A stretch of 64,000 nt of DNA from Methylothermaceae bacterium (GTDB lineage Bacteria > Pseudomonadota > Gammaproteobacteria > Methylococcales > Methylothermaceae): the NCBI GenBank assembly GCA_026981855.1, contig JALSIB010000002.1, positions 52,043 to 116,042 of the forward strand. The letters are read 5' to 3'. Shown piece by piece: positions 17,505 through 25,817 of this stretch. The notes under the pieces are model-generated. The model was not told where the DNA came from, made no database searches, and saw nothing but the letters and a program-made list of their open reading frames with translations. The translations under genes and the position numbers were made by a program. How positions within the stretch are numbered: position 1 is the stretch's first letter; every line of letters starts with the position of its first letter.

Positions 17505-17898
17505 CACCAGCGTCTGGATTCCCTGGCTGCTTGGCCGGGAAACGCCGTTCACCCTACAACTCGACACCCTGCTGGACGAAGCCAACGCCCTGTTGGCACC
17601 GGTCATCCTGCAGGAGCTGCTGCAGGGCGCACGCAGCAAAGCAGAAATACGGCGGCTGCATGATGAGTTTTCCGACCAACCCATGCTCCGAGCCGGTGAT
17701 ACCACATACTGGCTGGCCGGCGAGTTGTACGCCCGTTGCCGCTGGCAGGGCATCACCATCCGCAGCCCCCATGACTGCCTGATTGCCGCCCTGGCCATCG
17801 AACACGATACCCCTTTGCTGCACGAGGATCGGGATTTCGAACGCATTGCCGAAATCGAACCCGGCCTGCGGTTATGGACGCCCACAGAAACTCCGTGA
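17491..17898 (+). CDS. vapC: VapC-type PIN toxin (module 3)
   Basis: The 135-aa product has [15 protein letters not shown] with the first aspartate, [15 protein letters not shown] with the glutamate, and [25 protein letters not shown] with the last acids. VapC toxins usually cut tRNA or rRNA. Either of two adjacent ATG codons could start it. It ends 14 bases from the cmr1 stop, convergent with it. Confidence 0.92.
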   Translation: MMLVDTSVWIPWLLGRETPFTLQLDTLLDEANALLAPVILQELLQGARSKAEIRRLHDEFSDQPMLRAGDTTYWLAGELYARCRWQGITIRSPHDCLIAALAIEHDTPLLHEDRDFERIAEIEPGLRLWTPTETP

Positions 17899-17911
17899 TT
17901 CACGGATAGCA

Positions 17912-18919
17912 TCACCGCCCCCTTTGCAAGCCGCCTTCAGCGTCCAGAAACTTGTGGACCGATGACCAGACCCTGATCAACGTCGCTCTGTCCGGCCTGA
18001 AATCCGATGGTGGCTTGCAGGGCATGTGGAAAATCACGCCGTAGAGTTTTCCGCTTTCGTCTTTGCGCACCTTGAAGCGCAAACTGTTGGGCAGCCGTTT
18101 ATTGCCCCAGCCTTTCACAGAATGGCTATTGCTCACAGGATACGACAGCCAATGCCGAGCCTCTGGCTTTGCCGCATCTTTCCCCGTTGTGAATGGGAAA
18201 GAAGTGCGCAAAGCGATCTTCAGTTCAGCAAGGTATGCAATGACATCCTCCCAACGACCAAACGATTCCGTCCACCACATCAATGGGCCCTGTTCGTCAC
18301 CGCCGATGGCGTGCGCCCACTCATATTCAAGACATTCTTTCCAATCGCGCGTTTTGATTTCCGGCTCGACCGACTCCTCGCCCAGCAACATGAATGAGCC
18401 CCAACCGTTGCGAGAACGGCCGCCGATTGCACCGAACCACGACATCATTTCCAACGCACGCATCAGTAACCGGGCATTGTCATCATCGGGAAAAGCAAGC
18501 CTCAGCGTTACCATTTCGCCCGCGTCGATTGCTGGCGCATGATTCAATTCACCTGCCTTCTTTACAGGGCCATAGCCTAAATACAAGGCCGAGTCTACGG
18601 CCATGCCGCCCTTGACCTCAGGGTGTTTGACGGTCGCCGTACTTGGCCATTTTGATTTTGTACCCCTGTCCCACTTGTCCAGCCGTATTCGCAAAAGACT
18701 TTTATTGCTGGCACCATCCGCGGCGCTGCCAAACAACCGCGCTTCCTCTGCACGCATTTTGGAAACATCCGCCGGGTAGCCGTGCTCTTCCGCCCAGGCG
18801 ACCCGCCACCATTCACGCAGTAAATGTTTGAAGGGCGGAGTTCGCCACTGTCCTTCCTGCTCGGCATTGCCGAGAAAGGCGGGGGTGGTGAAGCGCACGG
18901 TGTATTTACGCTGGAGCAT
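17912..18919 (-). CDS. cmr1: Cmr1-like type III-B RAMP protein
   Basis: The 335-aa product has the Cmr1 start YTVRFTTPAFLGNAEQ, then WRTPPFKHLLREWWRVAWAE and the glycine loop SWFGAIGGRSRNGWGSF. In intact Cmr complexes, Cmr1 caps the crRNA 3' side. The ATG at 18919 has GGGAG and lies five bases after the CARF gene. The stretch upstream in the same frame lies inside that gene. Between this gene and the cmr5 remnant, where cmr2, cmr3 and cmr4 would be expected, there are only two TA modules, so it is an orphan subunit. Confidence 0.8.
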   Translation of the reverse strand: MLQRKYTVRFTTPAFLGNAEQEGQWRTPPFKHLLREWWRVAWAEEHGYPADVSKMRAEEARLFGSAADGASNKSLLRIRLDKWDRGTKSKWPSTATVKHPEVKGGMAVDSALYLGYGPVKKAGELNHAPAIDAGEMVTLRLAFPDDDNARLLMRALEMMSWFGAIGGRSRNGWGSFMLLGEESVEPEIKTRDWKECLEYEWAHAIGGDEQGPLMWWTESFGRWEDVIAYLAELKIALRTSFPFTTGKDAAKPEARHWLSYPVSNSHSVKGWGNKRLPNSLRFKVRKDESGKLYGVIFHMPCKPPSDFRPDRATLIRVWSSVHKFLDAEGGLQRGR

Positions 18920-18923
18920 TTTT

Positions 18924-20135
18924 TCACTTCTCCCCTGTATTTTCGTCACCACTGGTTTCCTCCGGTTTGCCATTAAAGGGTAGTCCCGTTCGCTGCGTCC
19001 GTTCCTTTCCCGCAAGCTTGCCGAAACGCACTGCCTCGGGCGGCAGTTTGAGGCTGTACTGGCGCGGTCTTTTGCCGCCGTCGTCGATCAGGTAGGGGGC
19101 CGCGGCCGGGCCCAGGGCCTTTTTCAAAGCGGCGTGCAGTTTGGATTTGGTGGTCGAGAAGTAATCGCCATCCATGCCGTGTTGCAGCGCCTTTTCGGTG
19201 CGTTCGATGTCATCGGCCTGATGGCCGCGGATGTTTTTGTATTCCTGGATGAACCACTTTCCCCACTCGCTGTCGGGTACATCCTTGGGTGGCGCCGGCA
19301 GTGGCCCTTGCCCTTTTGCCGCGCGGCGGGCGAACAGACTGTAGAGCGCCAGCTCCCGGGGCGGCAGAGGCACCGTTTCGTCCCCGGCCCGGATGCGCTG
19401 TCCCGCCAGGTCGATGACAAGCCGCGGCGGGGCCAGCGCCTTGCGCGCGGCGGCGACGGTTTCGCTGTAGCGGGCGCGCCCGGTCAGCAATTTTTCCGGC
19501 AGGCCGTGGCGCAGGCTGACGAAGGGGATGTCGGCCAGGGTCACGGTGGCGTTCCGGGTGTCGGCCAGGGCCCCGTCGCGGGTTTCGATGACCTGGCTGT
19601 AGGGTGTGGGATAGAAGAAATTCCAGCTCGACTCGAACGGTTCGCTGACCAGCACGTGCGAAAGCCGGTCCTGGGGGCGTCCGTAGAGGGACAGGGCGTA
19701 ACCGAGATAGAACCCCATGGTTTTCCGCCCCCCGGCGATGGAGGCGTGGAGGCTGCTTTCCGGGTCGACGGTGAACGACCGCACCTTTTCGCTGATCAGG
19801 TCCGCCAGCCGTTCGTTGTCCGCCACGGTGCGGATGTCGTCGAGCGGTTTTCCCCCCGAGTCGCATACGCAATGGATGTGGTCCGGGGAAAAATCGATGG
19901 GCGGCAGCTTCAGATCCCGCCGCAGGCGGTGGAACCACCCCGGCTGGTCGGAAAGCAGGGCCAGCTCCGCCCGCTCCCGCCCCGTGGCGGTGGTGATCAG
20001 GTGGATTTCGGTGGGCACTTCGCCTTCTCCTTTGGCGAGGGCGTAGAGGGTTTCGGTCACCACCTGGGGCGAAAGGCCCGTGACCGCCAGCAGGATGCGG
20101 CGGGAAGGCGTGGGCGCGGATGCGGGGTCGGGCAT
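18924..20135 (-). CDS. CARF protein of the NE0113 family with a winged-helix-like tail
   Basis: The 403-aa product begins RRILLAVTGLSPQVVTETLY, the CARF first strand, with the ligand loop SIAGGRKTMGFYLGYALSLYG near residues 132-152. This agrees with the CRISPR-associated NE0113 group. The second half contains LVIDLAGQRIRAGDETVPLPPRELALYSLFARRA, which looks like an OmpR-type winged helix. Another helical stretch (ADDIERTEKALQHG) follows. No nuclease motif is visible. It may sense cyclic oligoadenylate and act on DNA or RNA, perhaps as a regulator. It directly precedes cmr1. Family from memory; the winged-helix reading is inference. Confidence 0.75.
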   Translation of the reverse strand: MPDPASAPTPSRRILLAVTGLSPQVVTETLYALAKGEGEVPTEIHLITTATGRERAELALLSDQPGWFHRLRRDLKLPPIDFSPDHIHCVCDSGGKPLDDIRTVADNERLADLISEKVRSFTVDPESSLHASIAGGRKTMGFYLGYALSLYGRPQDRLSHVLVSEPFESSWNFFYPTPYSQVIETRDGALADTRNATVTLADIPFVSLRHGLPEKLLTGRARYSETVAAARKALAPPRLVIDLAGQRIRAGDETVPLPPRELALYSLFARRAAKGQGPLPAPPKDVPDSEWGKWFIQEYKNIRGHQADDIERTEKALQHGMDGDYFSTTKSKLHAALKKALGPAAAPYLIDDGGKRPRQYSLKLPPEAVRFGKLAGKERTQRTGLPFNGKPEETSGDENTGEK

Positions 20136-20243
20136 GATTCGGGCGGTGGAAGTTCATCGTCTCCACCGCCAAGTCTAGTCGCCGCGGTCATGGTTCGGCA
20201 AGGCCGGCAAGCCTGCCGGCCCGCGCCGGCTTTCCGAACGCCG

Positions 20244-20273
20244 ATCCCTTTTAAATCAGGTCACTTTCTGAAC
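20244..20273 (-). CRISPR. Orphan CRISPR repeat (30 of 36 bases)
   Basis: ATCCCTTTTAAATCAGG and the rest through CTTTCTGAAC match the array 2 repeat exactly. The six outer bases (GTCTTA) are replaced by other sequence. It stands alone, 2.2 kb from array 2 and on the same strand sense. No second repeat or leader flanks it. Confidence 0.85.
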
Positions 20274-20544
20274 AGGGATCTGGTGGCCGGCAACCTGCCG
20301 CCATCCGGGCGTGACACGGCCGCCGACCGCCTGGCGGCGGTGCTGACCGTCTTCGACGCCACCATCCACGTCCGGGGCGCCGCCCTGCTCTCTCCCCTGG
20401 ACAGGGGAAAACATCAGGCGGCATGCTGAGCAGATAGCCGAGCCAGGTGAAACCTGGGACGAGGCCCAGGCACGGGCACGGGAGGAACTGAAAAAACTCC
20501 GAAAAAGCCTCAAAGGCCGTAGGCAACCGGTCTTCCAAAAATGA
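20274..20544 (+). pseudogene. Degenerate coding fragment beside the orphan repeat
   Basis: A plus-strand frame reads LVAGNLPPSGRDTAADRLA and then DATIHVRGAALL before a stop at 20427. In another frame a helical tail follows (EPGETWDEAQARAREELKKL) and ends at 20544. The pieces look protein-like but do not join without a frameshift, and no start is evident. I do not recognise the family. With the orphan repeat, this marks the region 20136-20574 as recombined debris with no intact gene. Confidence 0.3.
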
Positions 20545-20574
20545 CTGGATTCCCTCTGTCCAGCACGGTTTCTG

Positions 20575-21078
20575 TCAACCGATCATCGCTTTACGAATAT
20601 CCTTGACCAATAAATAGAGGTGATAAGGATCGGTTGGAGCAGGCAGGAAACCGAAGTGCTCGTAAAAGGCTCTGGCCTGATCGTTTTTGGCGTGAACCAG
20701 GAACGCCCGGATGCCCGCAATGTGCGCCGCCTGGACTGTCCGCTGCATCGCATCCCGCAATAACCCGGCACCGACACCTTTACCCTGCCACTTCAGATCA
20801 ACAGCCAACCGGGCCAGCAACATGACGGGAACAGGATGACGGGAAAGCCCTTTAGCCAGTCGATCGGGCGCATCCTCATAGGCGACGCTCCCCACGACAA
20901 GGGTGTAGTAACCGATGATGTCTTTACCGGCGACGCCCACATAGGTCCGTGCCCCGTCCGCACGCTGGTTCATCAGGGCGTAACGTTTCAAGTACCGGTT
21001 CAGGGGTGCCTGCCCGCAATCGAAGCTATCAACGTCATGTGTACGTTGAAGCTTCTCAATACGCGGACGGTTTTCCAT
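20575..21078 (-). CDS. GNAT acetyltransferase toxin (TacT-like)
   Basis: The product is about 167 aa. It has DVDSFDCGQAPLNRYLKRYA, the typical start of GNAT toxins, and the acetyl-CoA loop LKWQGKGVGAGLL. AKNDQARAFYEHFGF is the C-terminal GNAT motif. Toxins of this family acetylate aminoacyl-tRNA. It follows a DUF1778 antitoxin. A TTG at 21090, overlapping the antitoxin stop, is an alternative start. Confidence 0.9.
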   Translation of the reverse strand: MENRPRIEKLQRTHDVDSFDCGQAPLNRYLKRYALMNQRADGARTYVGVAGKDIIGYYTLVVGSVAYEDAPDRLAKGLSRHPVPVMLLARLAVDLKWQGKGVGAGLLRDAMQRTVQAAHIAGIRAFLVHAKNDQARAFYEHFGFLPAPTDPYHLYLLVKDIRKAMIG

Positions 21079-21086
21079 TTCACGGG

Positions 21087-21359
21087 TCAATCGAAGATTC
21101 CCGGTTCCCGCATCAGCCGCTCAATCCGTGGCAAGGGACGCGGTGGCGCATCCAGTGCAGCCTGAAACGCCTCCCATTGTTCAGCGTCAAGGCCGAAATA
21201 CCGACGGTTCGCCAGAACCTCATCCGCAGCGCTCAAGGCGCTTTCCACAATGAATTCGCTGACGGTCTTGTGCCGTAACGAGGCGGCCACCTGCAAAGCT
21301 TTCTTGGCTTGTGGATGAATTCTCAGATCGATTCGGTCAGTGCGTTTGTTCGCCATCAT
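21087..21359 (-). CDS. DUF1778 ribbon-helix-helix antitoxin
   Basis: The 90-aa product starts MMANKRTDRIDLRIHPQAKK, with ALQVAASLRHKTVSEFIVESAL: the DUF1778 antitoxin of GNAT toxins. The C-terminus (YFGLDAEQWEAFQAALDAPP) is the usual toxin-binding tail. AGGAGG lies seven bases before the ATG at 21359. Upstream residues in frame cover the promoter and operator region and are excluded. Confidence 0.9.
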   Translation of the reverse strand: MMANKRTDRIDLRIHPQAKKALQVAASLRHKTVSEFIVESALSAADEVLANRRYFGLDAEQWEAFQAALDAPPRPLPRIERLMREPGIFD

Positions 21360-21390
21360 CGTTATACCTCCTGTATTGCAATCTAGCATG

Positions 21391-21415
21391 AATGTACACA
21401 CAATGCCAGTACATT
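21391..21415 (-). promoter_or_regulatory. Operator-like inverted repeat of the GNAT/DUF1778 pair
   Basis: AATGTAC and GTACATT form perfect 7-base arms around an 11-base centre, 32 bases upstream of the antitoxin start. This is the expected place for RHH autoregulation. No gene is seen between here and 21527. Confidence 0.5.
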
Positions 21416-21527
21416 CCAGGTCTCTTAAAAACGAACGTTTTCAGGAGATTCGAGAACCGGCTGTCCCTTTTCAACTTCATAAGCCTTCTGAAACAGTCTC
21501 TTGAAAACACCTCCTCAATAGAGGAGG

Positions 21528-21932
21528 ATGTCGATGAGTTTTCGGAGACAGGAGCGCATGATGGCTTTGGGCATTCGCCAGGTTCACCCCCTGCTTGACC
21601 GTCAGGCTACCCGTCGCAGGCACCAGGCGCTCGAATGCGCCCGTCGGGTTCTGTCCCGCTTTCGGAATCTGGGCATCGAAGGCTATGTGGTGGGTTCCCT
21701 GGCCAGCGGACGGTTCATGGCCCACTCGGACATCGACTTTTTGGTAACCCACTGCCCCCGGGACATTGATCGTCTGTTGCTGGAGGCCGAAGTCGAGCAG
21801 CTGTGCGGTGACATGCCTTATCACCTGATCTTTTTGGACGAGATTCAGGATCTGTATTGGCGGCGGAAACTGCTGGCTGAACGGAAGACCCTGGAAGAGC
21901 TGGAGGCGGGCGATGCTGCCGGTGTGGTATGA
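21528..21932 (+). CDS. mntA: MntA-type nucleotidyltransferase antitoxin
   Basis: The 134-aa product has the minimal nucleotidyltransferase motif GSLASGRFMAHSDIDFLV (G-S-x10-D-x-D) near residues 57-74. MntA antitoxins inactivate HEPN toxins by adenylylating them. AGGAGG overlaps the first ATG, so one of the next ATGs (codon 3 or 11) may be the true start. The HEPN toxin follows. Confidence 0.85.
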   Translation: MSMSFRRQERMMALGIRQVHPLLDRQATRRRHQALECARRVLSRFRNLGIEGYVVGSLASGRFMAHSDIDFLVTHCPRDIDRLLLEAEVEQLCGDMPYHLIFLDEIQDLYWRRKLLAERKTLEELEAGDAAGVV

Positions 21933-21974
21933 ATCAAGCCCCACCTGGATTACATCGCCCAGGAGCGCCAGGCT

Positions 21975-22367
21975 ATGGAGGAATCCCTTGCTTGGCATCG
22001 GAAGGATCCCGCCTCCCGGATGCCGGTGAGGGCGATGGCATTGAGCCTGCAAAGCCTTTACAACGGCTTCGAGTACATCATGAAGAAGATCTGCCAAGAG
22101 ATAGACGGTCACGTCCCCCGCGGAGATACTTGGCACGCCGACTTGGTGAATCGCATGGGCGTGGCCACGGAAAACCGGCCCCCGGTGTTTTCCGAAGAAC
22201 TCCTGAAAGAGCTTCACGCCATGCGGGCATTACGCCACCGGATCGTTCATGCTTACAGCTTTTTCCTCGATCCAGACACCTTGGCTGCTGCGTCGGAACG
22301 GGCCATGAAGCTTTCCGAGCGTTTCTCCACCGAGGTGACCACGTTTTTCCAGGTCTTGAGCAAATAG
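21975..22367 (+). CDS. hepT: HepT-type HEPN RNase toxin
   Basis: The 130-aa product has the HEPN RNase motif R-x4-H (ALRHRIVHAYSF) near residues 87-98 and a helix LSLQSLYNGFEYIMKKI. The same frame is open upstream to the mntA stop and reads IKPHLDYIAQERQAM, which looks like the real N-terminus. The only nearby ATG (21929, overlapping the mntA end) is one base out of frame. Either an unusual start is used or a one-base insertion has cut the gene. It ends 59 bases before array 2. Confidence 0.82.
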   Translation: MEESLAWHRKDPASRMPVRAMALSLQSLYNGFEYIMKKICQEIDGHVPRGDTWHADLVNRMGVATENRPPVFSEELLKELHAMRALRHRIVHAYSFFLDPDTLAAASERAMKLSERFSTEVTTFFQVLSK

Positions 22368-22426
22368 CCTCTTTTACTGACACCTCAGGCCACCTGAATT
22401 TATTCAGTTTGCCAACAAGGTGGTTA

Positions 22427-23664
22427 GTCCTAATCCCTTTTAAATCAGGTCACTTTCTGAACGCGGATCGTCTCGCTGGTGATGGCGAGTGGGGAACGGT
22501 CTTAATCCCTTTTAAATCAGGTCACTTTCTGAACAAAGGTCGTGGAGGCAATACAAGAAGATGGGTCCGTCTTAATCCCTTTTAAATCAGGTCACTTTCT
22601 GAACAATCTGATTCGCGGTCAGCTGGTCCCGCAAGCGCTGTCTTAATCCCTTTTAAATCAGGTCACTTTCTGAACCCCACCGAGCCCCAACAACGATCAC
22701 ATACGGGGTGTCTTAATCCCTTTTAAATCAGGTCACTTTCTGAACCCCACCGAGCCCCAACAACGATCACATACGGGGTGTCTTAATCCCTTTTAAATCA
22801 GGTCACTTTCTGAACAATCCCTCCGCCGCTCATCCCCGCATACGCGGAGGTCTTAATCCCTTTTAAATCAGGTCACTTTCTGAACTTTTCTATTGGAGGT
22901 GCAGCCATGATCGAGAGGATCGTCTTAATCCCTTTTAAATCAGGTCACTTTCTGAACGGCTCGGGATATCGTAGCCCGAGCCCAGGGCTACGGTCTTAAT
23001 CCCTTTTAAATCAGGTCACTTTCTGAACCTTTGCCCCCCGGCAAAGCGATCAATTTCCGCCAAGTCTTAATCCCTTTTAAATCAGGTCACTTTCTGAACG
23101 CGCAAAGCCGCTTGACCGCCCACAGGCTGGCCACGTCTTAATCCCTTTTAAATCAGGTCACTTTCTGAACCAAGGCAGGTTTGTCCACGGCGAAAAGACA
23201 AAGAGGTCTTAATCCCTTTTAAATCAGGTCACTTTCTGAACCTTCCTTTATATGCACTCAATGCGAGTGCATATGTCTTAATCCCTTTTAAATCAGGTCA
23301 CTTTCTGAACGTAATGGAGGGGCGCGGTCCAACTACGGAATCGGCGTCTTAATCCCTTTTAAATCAGGTCACTTTCTGAACAAACAAAATGATTTTCACA
23401 AAGCATCAAATCGAACGTCTTAATCCCTTTTAAATCAGGTCACTTTCTGAACTTTCCACGCCGGAAAACATGGACCAGGCCATGAGGTCTTAATCCCTTT
23501 TAAATCAGGTCACTTTCTGAACGGACAGGTCAGCGGTAATCTCGGCAGTGTCGCCGGGGTCTTAATCCCTTTTAAATCAGGTCACTTTCTGAACTAGCTC
23601 CAATCCGATGAATTGCCGTGTCTTTTCCGTCTTAATCCCTTTTAAATCAGGTCACTTTCTGAAC
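22427..23664 (-). CRISPR. CRISPR array 2: 18 repeats of 36 bases, 17 spacers
   Basis: Plus-strand repeats begin GTCTTAATCCCTTTTAAATC and end CACTTTCTGAAC. Spacers are 33-36 bases. The leftmost repeat (22427) has one change (GTCC) and is the leader-distal, oldest end. The leader is at the right, so transcription runs right to left and crRNAs carry the tag ATTAAGAC. Spacers at 22676-22709 and 22746-22779 are identical, a tandem duplication of one repeat-spacer unit. The spacer at 23242-23274 contains a long perfect palindrome. All other repeats appear identical, so the array is likely active. Confidence 0.98.
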
Positions 23665-23760
23665 CGCACCCTCCTTTTTTTATCAATTAAATCAATGTGT
23701 TGGAATGGCCCGTAAAGAAAATTCCCGGCGCCGGAATCCTCATGTGGTTATATGTAAATA
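23665..23760 (-). promoter_or_regulatory. Leader of CRISPR array 2
   Basis: About 95 bases between the last repeat and cas2 are nearly identical to the array 1 leader. Both hold the palindrome CCGGCGCCGG (23725-23734), GAATCCTCATGTGGTTAT and the T-rich stretch beside the repeat. The similarity ends about 20 bases before cas2. Confidence 0.82.
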
Positions 23761-23781
23761 CCATATCGCCATATATGGAGA

Positions 23782-24117
23782 TCATCCGTCATGGTTCCAT
23801 TGCGAGTTTAGCATAGTCGCAGGTTCCGGCAAGTCCAGGCCGGTCAGTTGCACGCCTTCCGGCCACAGGGGGCGGCCCCAGCATTGCCAGTCGGGGTGTT
23901 GCGGCAGGGGGTAGAGGCGCACGTCGTCTTCGCGCGGGTCGATCAGCCCTTCCAGTTTTCCGGCCACCCGCGCCTGCCCTTCCCGGTTCAGGTAGAGGAG
24001 GAATACCGAGTATTGCAGCGGGATGCCGAGGCCCTTCAGGTACCGGTGAACCCGCCGCAGCCGCTTGGGATCGGTGATGTCGTAGCAGACGATGTGGGGC
24101 AGTTTGCGGCGGTTCAC
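23782..24117 (-). CDS. cas2: Cas2, adaptation protein (copy b, leader-proximal)
   Basis: The 111-aa product has the Cas2 fold signatures: PHIVCYDITDPKRLRRVHRY with the conserved aspartate, GIPLQYSVFLLYL, and a C-terminal DDVRLYPLP. Cas2 bridges two Cas1 dimers during spacer insertion. The GTG start overlaps the stop of the Cas1-like gene (GTGA); no ATG precedes the fold. It is the last gene before the array 2 leader. Confidence 0.88.
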   Translation of the reverse strand: MNRRKLPHIVCYDITDPKRLRRVHRYLKGLGIPLQYSVFLLYLNREGQARVAGKLEGLIDPREDDVRLYPLPQHPDWQCWGRPLWPEGVQLTGLDLPEPATMLNSQWNHDG

Positions 24118-24878
24118 GGTGTGTAGGCCTCTCCGTGTTCCAGCCAGCGCCACAGCCGGGCGGTCAGGTCGCGGATGCGCCGTTCCAGCCATTCCGCGTG
24201 ACGCTGGTAGGCGGCCACCCGGGCGCGGGGGTCGGCGGGGTCGGCGTCGAGCCGGCCGTCGAGGGCCAGGTGCCACAGATCCCATTCCATCACGCCGGCG
24301 GCGCAGTTGAGCAGGCCGGGCCAGTCGTGGCCGGGTTCGAGGGCTTCGGGGGCGATGTGGTAGCCGGTGAGCACCTCGCCCACCTGGGCCTTCAGCAGGG
24401 GCTTGAAGACGAGGGGGGAGACGGCGCCGCTTCCCCGCCGTGACCGCAGCGCCGCCAGCAGATGGCGGCGGACGGCGCGGACCCGCAGATCCGGCGGTCG
24501 CAGCCGCCGGCGCCGCAACAGGGTCAGCAGCCGGGCGCGGCCGCAGGCGCGGAACCAGTCCGCCAGCCGCGCCGGGCCGTCCGCCCGGGCCAGATAGCCG
24601 CCGAGCAGTTCGTCGAGCGGGTCGCCCGGGGGGTGGGCGCTGAAGCAGTGGCCGATCTCCCGGCCTTCCCGGTCGAGAAAGGTGACCGGAATGCCGCCTT
24701 TCAGGCATTGCAGCAGGGCGGCGGTGCTCCAGTGAACCGGGCCGCGGCAGACGATCCGCCCCACCCGCGCCAGCGGCAGGAAACGGTCGGCCTGACCTTG
24801 GCTGTGGACTTTCAGCGCCGGGCCTTCCAGGGTGACGCGGCGCACCCCGGGGGCGTTGAGATAGACCGGTTGCATCAT
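24114..24878 (-). CDS. Cas1-like protein without the catalytic residues
   Basis: The 254-aa product starts MMQPVYLNAPGVRRVTLEGP. Its N-terminal strands LARVGRIVCRGPVHWSTAALL and GGIPVTFLDREGREIGH match the Cas1 beta domain. The helical half lacks the Cas1 acids and histidine: no equivalent of GFYHE..GRESLACDLIEP is found. It is also about 60 residues shorter than the neighbouring Cas1. It overlaps cas1 upstream (ATGA) and cas2b downstream (GTGA), so all are co-translated. A structural partner of the active Cas1 is the likeliest role; this is inference. Confidence 0.7.
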   Translation of the reverse strand: MMQPVYLNAPGVRRVTLEGPALKVHSQGQADRFLPLARVGRIVCRGPVHWSTAALLQCLKGGIPVTFLDREGREIGHCFSAHPPGDPLDELLGGYLARADGPARLADWFRACGRARLLTLLRRRRLRPPDLRVRAVRRHLLAALRSRRGSGAVSPLVFKPLLKAQVGEVLTGYHIAPEALEPGHDWPGLLNCAAGVMEWDLWHLALDGRLDADPADPRARVAAYQRHAEWLERRIRDLTARLWRWLEHGEAYTP

Positions 24879-25813
24879 GGCGCCACCTCCCGCAGCCCGG
24901 CGGCCAGGCGCGCCGTCTGGCGCCGCAGCGCCCGTTGCACCGGCCCGACCCGGCTTTCGAAGGCGGAGAAGAAGCGTTGCCTCCCCGCCTTGCCCAGCAG
25001 GCAGGCCCCGCCCTTGCGGCGGAAGTGGTTGCCGTCGAGCCAGCGGGTGCGGAACCATTCATACACCCAGGCATCGACGCAGGGGCGCCAGGGTTCGATC
25101 AGGTCGCAGGCCAGCGATTCCCGTCCCCAGGCGGTTTCGTGATAGAAGCCGATCATGGGGTCGAGCCCGGCGGCCCAGGCCGTTTGCACCGCCCGTCCGT
25201 GCAGCAGGGTGTAGGCCAGCGACAGGGCGGCGTTGACCGGGTCGGGTGGGGGGCGCCGGTGGCGGCCGTCGAAATCCAGGCCCGGCGGAAACAGTCGGAC
25301 ATAGGCCCGGAAGAAGCAGCGTCCGGCGCTGCCCTCGACACCGCGCAGGGTCGCGAGGTCGGCGGCATCGGGGATGCGCGCTTCGAGCCGCCGCAACCGG
25401 TCGGCGGCTTCGTCCAGCACCCGCCCCGGTTCCCGGCGCCCGTCACGCAGGGCCGTCAGCCAGCGGCGTTGGCGCCGGATTTTCGCCGTGACCAGCGGCC
25501 GTGACCAAGCCAGCCGGGTGGCGGGGTCGGAGGCGGCCCGGTATTGGGCCAGCCGCGGCGCGGCGGCGTTGTGGCCGCTTCCCAGCACCAGCGCCCGGCG
25601 GCGGCTGCGATGGGTGTCGAGCAGCATCACCGCCACCCCCGCTTCGGCCAGCTTGCCGAGCAGGAGGCTGTCGAAGCGGGTGCGGGCGGCGATCACCAGC
25701 CGTTCCAGCAGCGCCACCGGCACGGTGCGCCGTCCGTCGCCGTGGCTGAAGACCAGGCTGCCGCCTTCCAGTTTCAGTTCGCCGTCGCCGCGGTCGAGAT
25801 AGAGCGTGCTCAT
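24875..25813 (-). CDS. cas1: Cas1, spacer integrase
   Basis: The 312-aa product has all active-site residues: E160 (GVEGSAGRCFF), H225 (GFYHETAWGRESL), and D237/E240 (CDLIEPWRP). The N-terminal beta domain includes LERLVIAARTRFDSLLLGKLAEAGVAVMLLD. Cas1 inserts new spacers at the leader end of the array with Cas2. It starts four bases after the upstream cas2 and overlaps the Cas1-like gene. Confidence 0.93.
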   Translation of the reverse strand: MSTLYLDRGDGELKLEGGSLVFSHGDGRRTVPVALLERLVIAARTRFDSLLLGKLAEAGVAVMLLDTHRSRRRALVLGSGHNAAAPRLAQYRAASDPATRLAWSRPLVTAKIRRQRRWLTALRDGRREPGRVLDEAADRLRRLEARIPDAADLATLRGVEGSAGRCFFRAYVRLFPPGLDFDGRHRRPPPDPVNAALSLAYTLLHGRAVQTAWAAGLDPMIGFYHETAWGRESLACDLIEPWRPCVDAWVYEWFRTRWLDGNHFRRKGGACLLGKAGRQRFFSAFESRVGPVQRALRRQTARLAAGLREVAP

Positions 25814-25817
25814 GGCT

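Noticed and set aside
21464..21495. A stretch resembling a worn CRISPR repeat (CCCTTTTCAACTT...CTTCTGAAAC)
   Set aside because: Several mismatches and gaps are needed to align it, so it could be chance. The orphan at 20244 is exact and is the better case.
24135..25504. Plus-strand frames antisense to cas1 and the Cas1-like gene
   Set aside because: Very high GC leaves all frames open here. Only the minus-strand frames show Cas1 motifs and chained overlaps.
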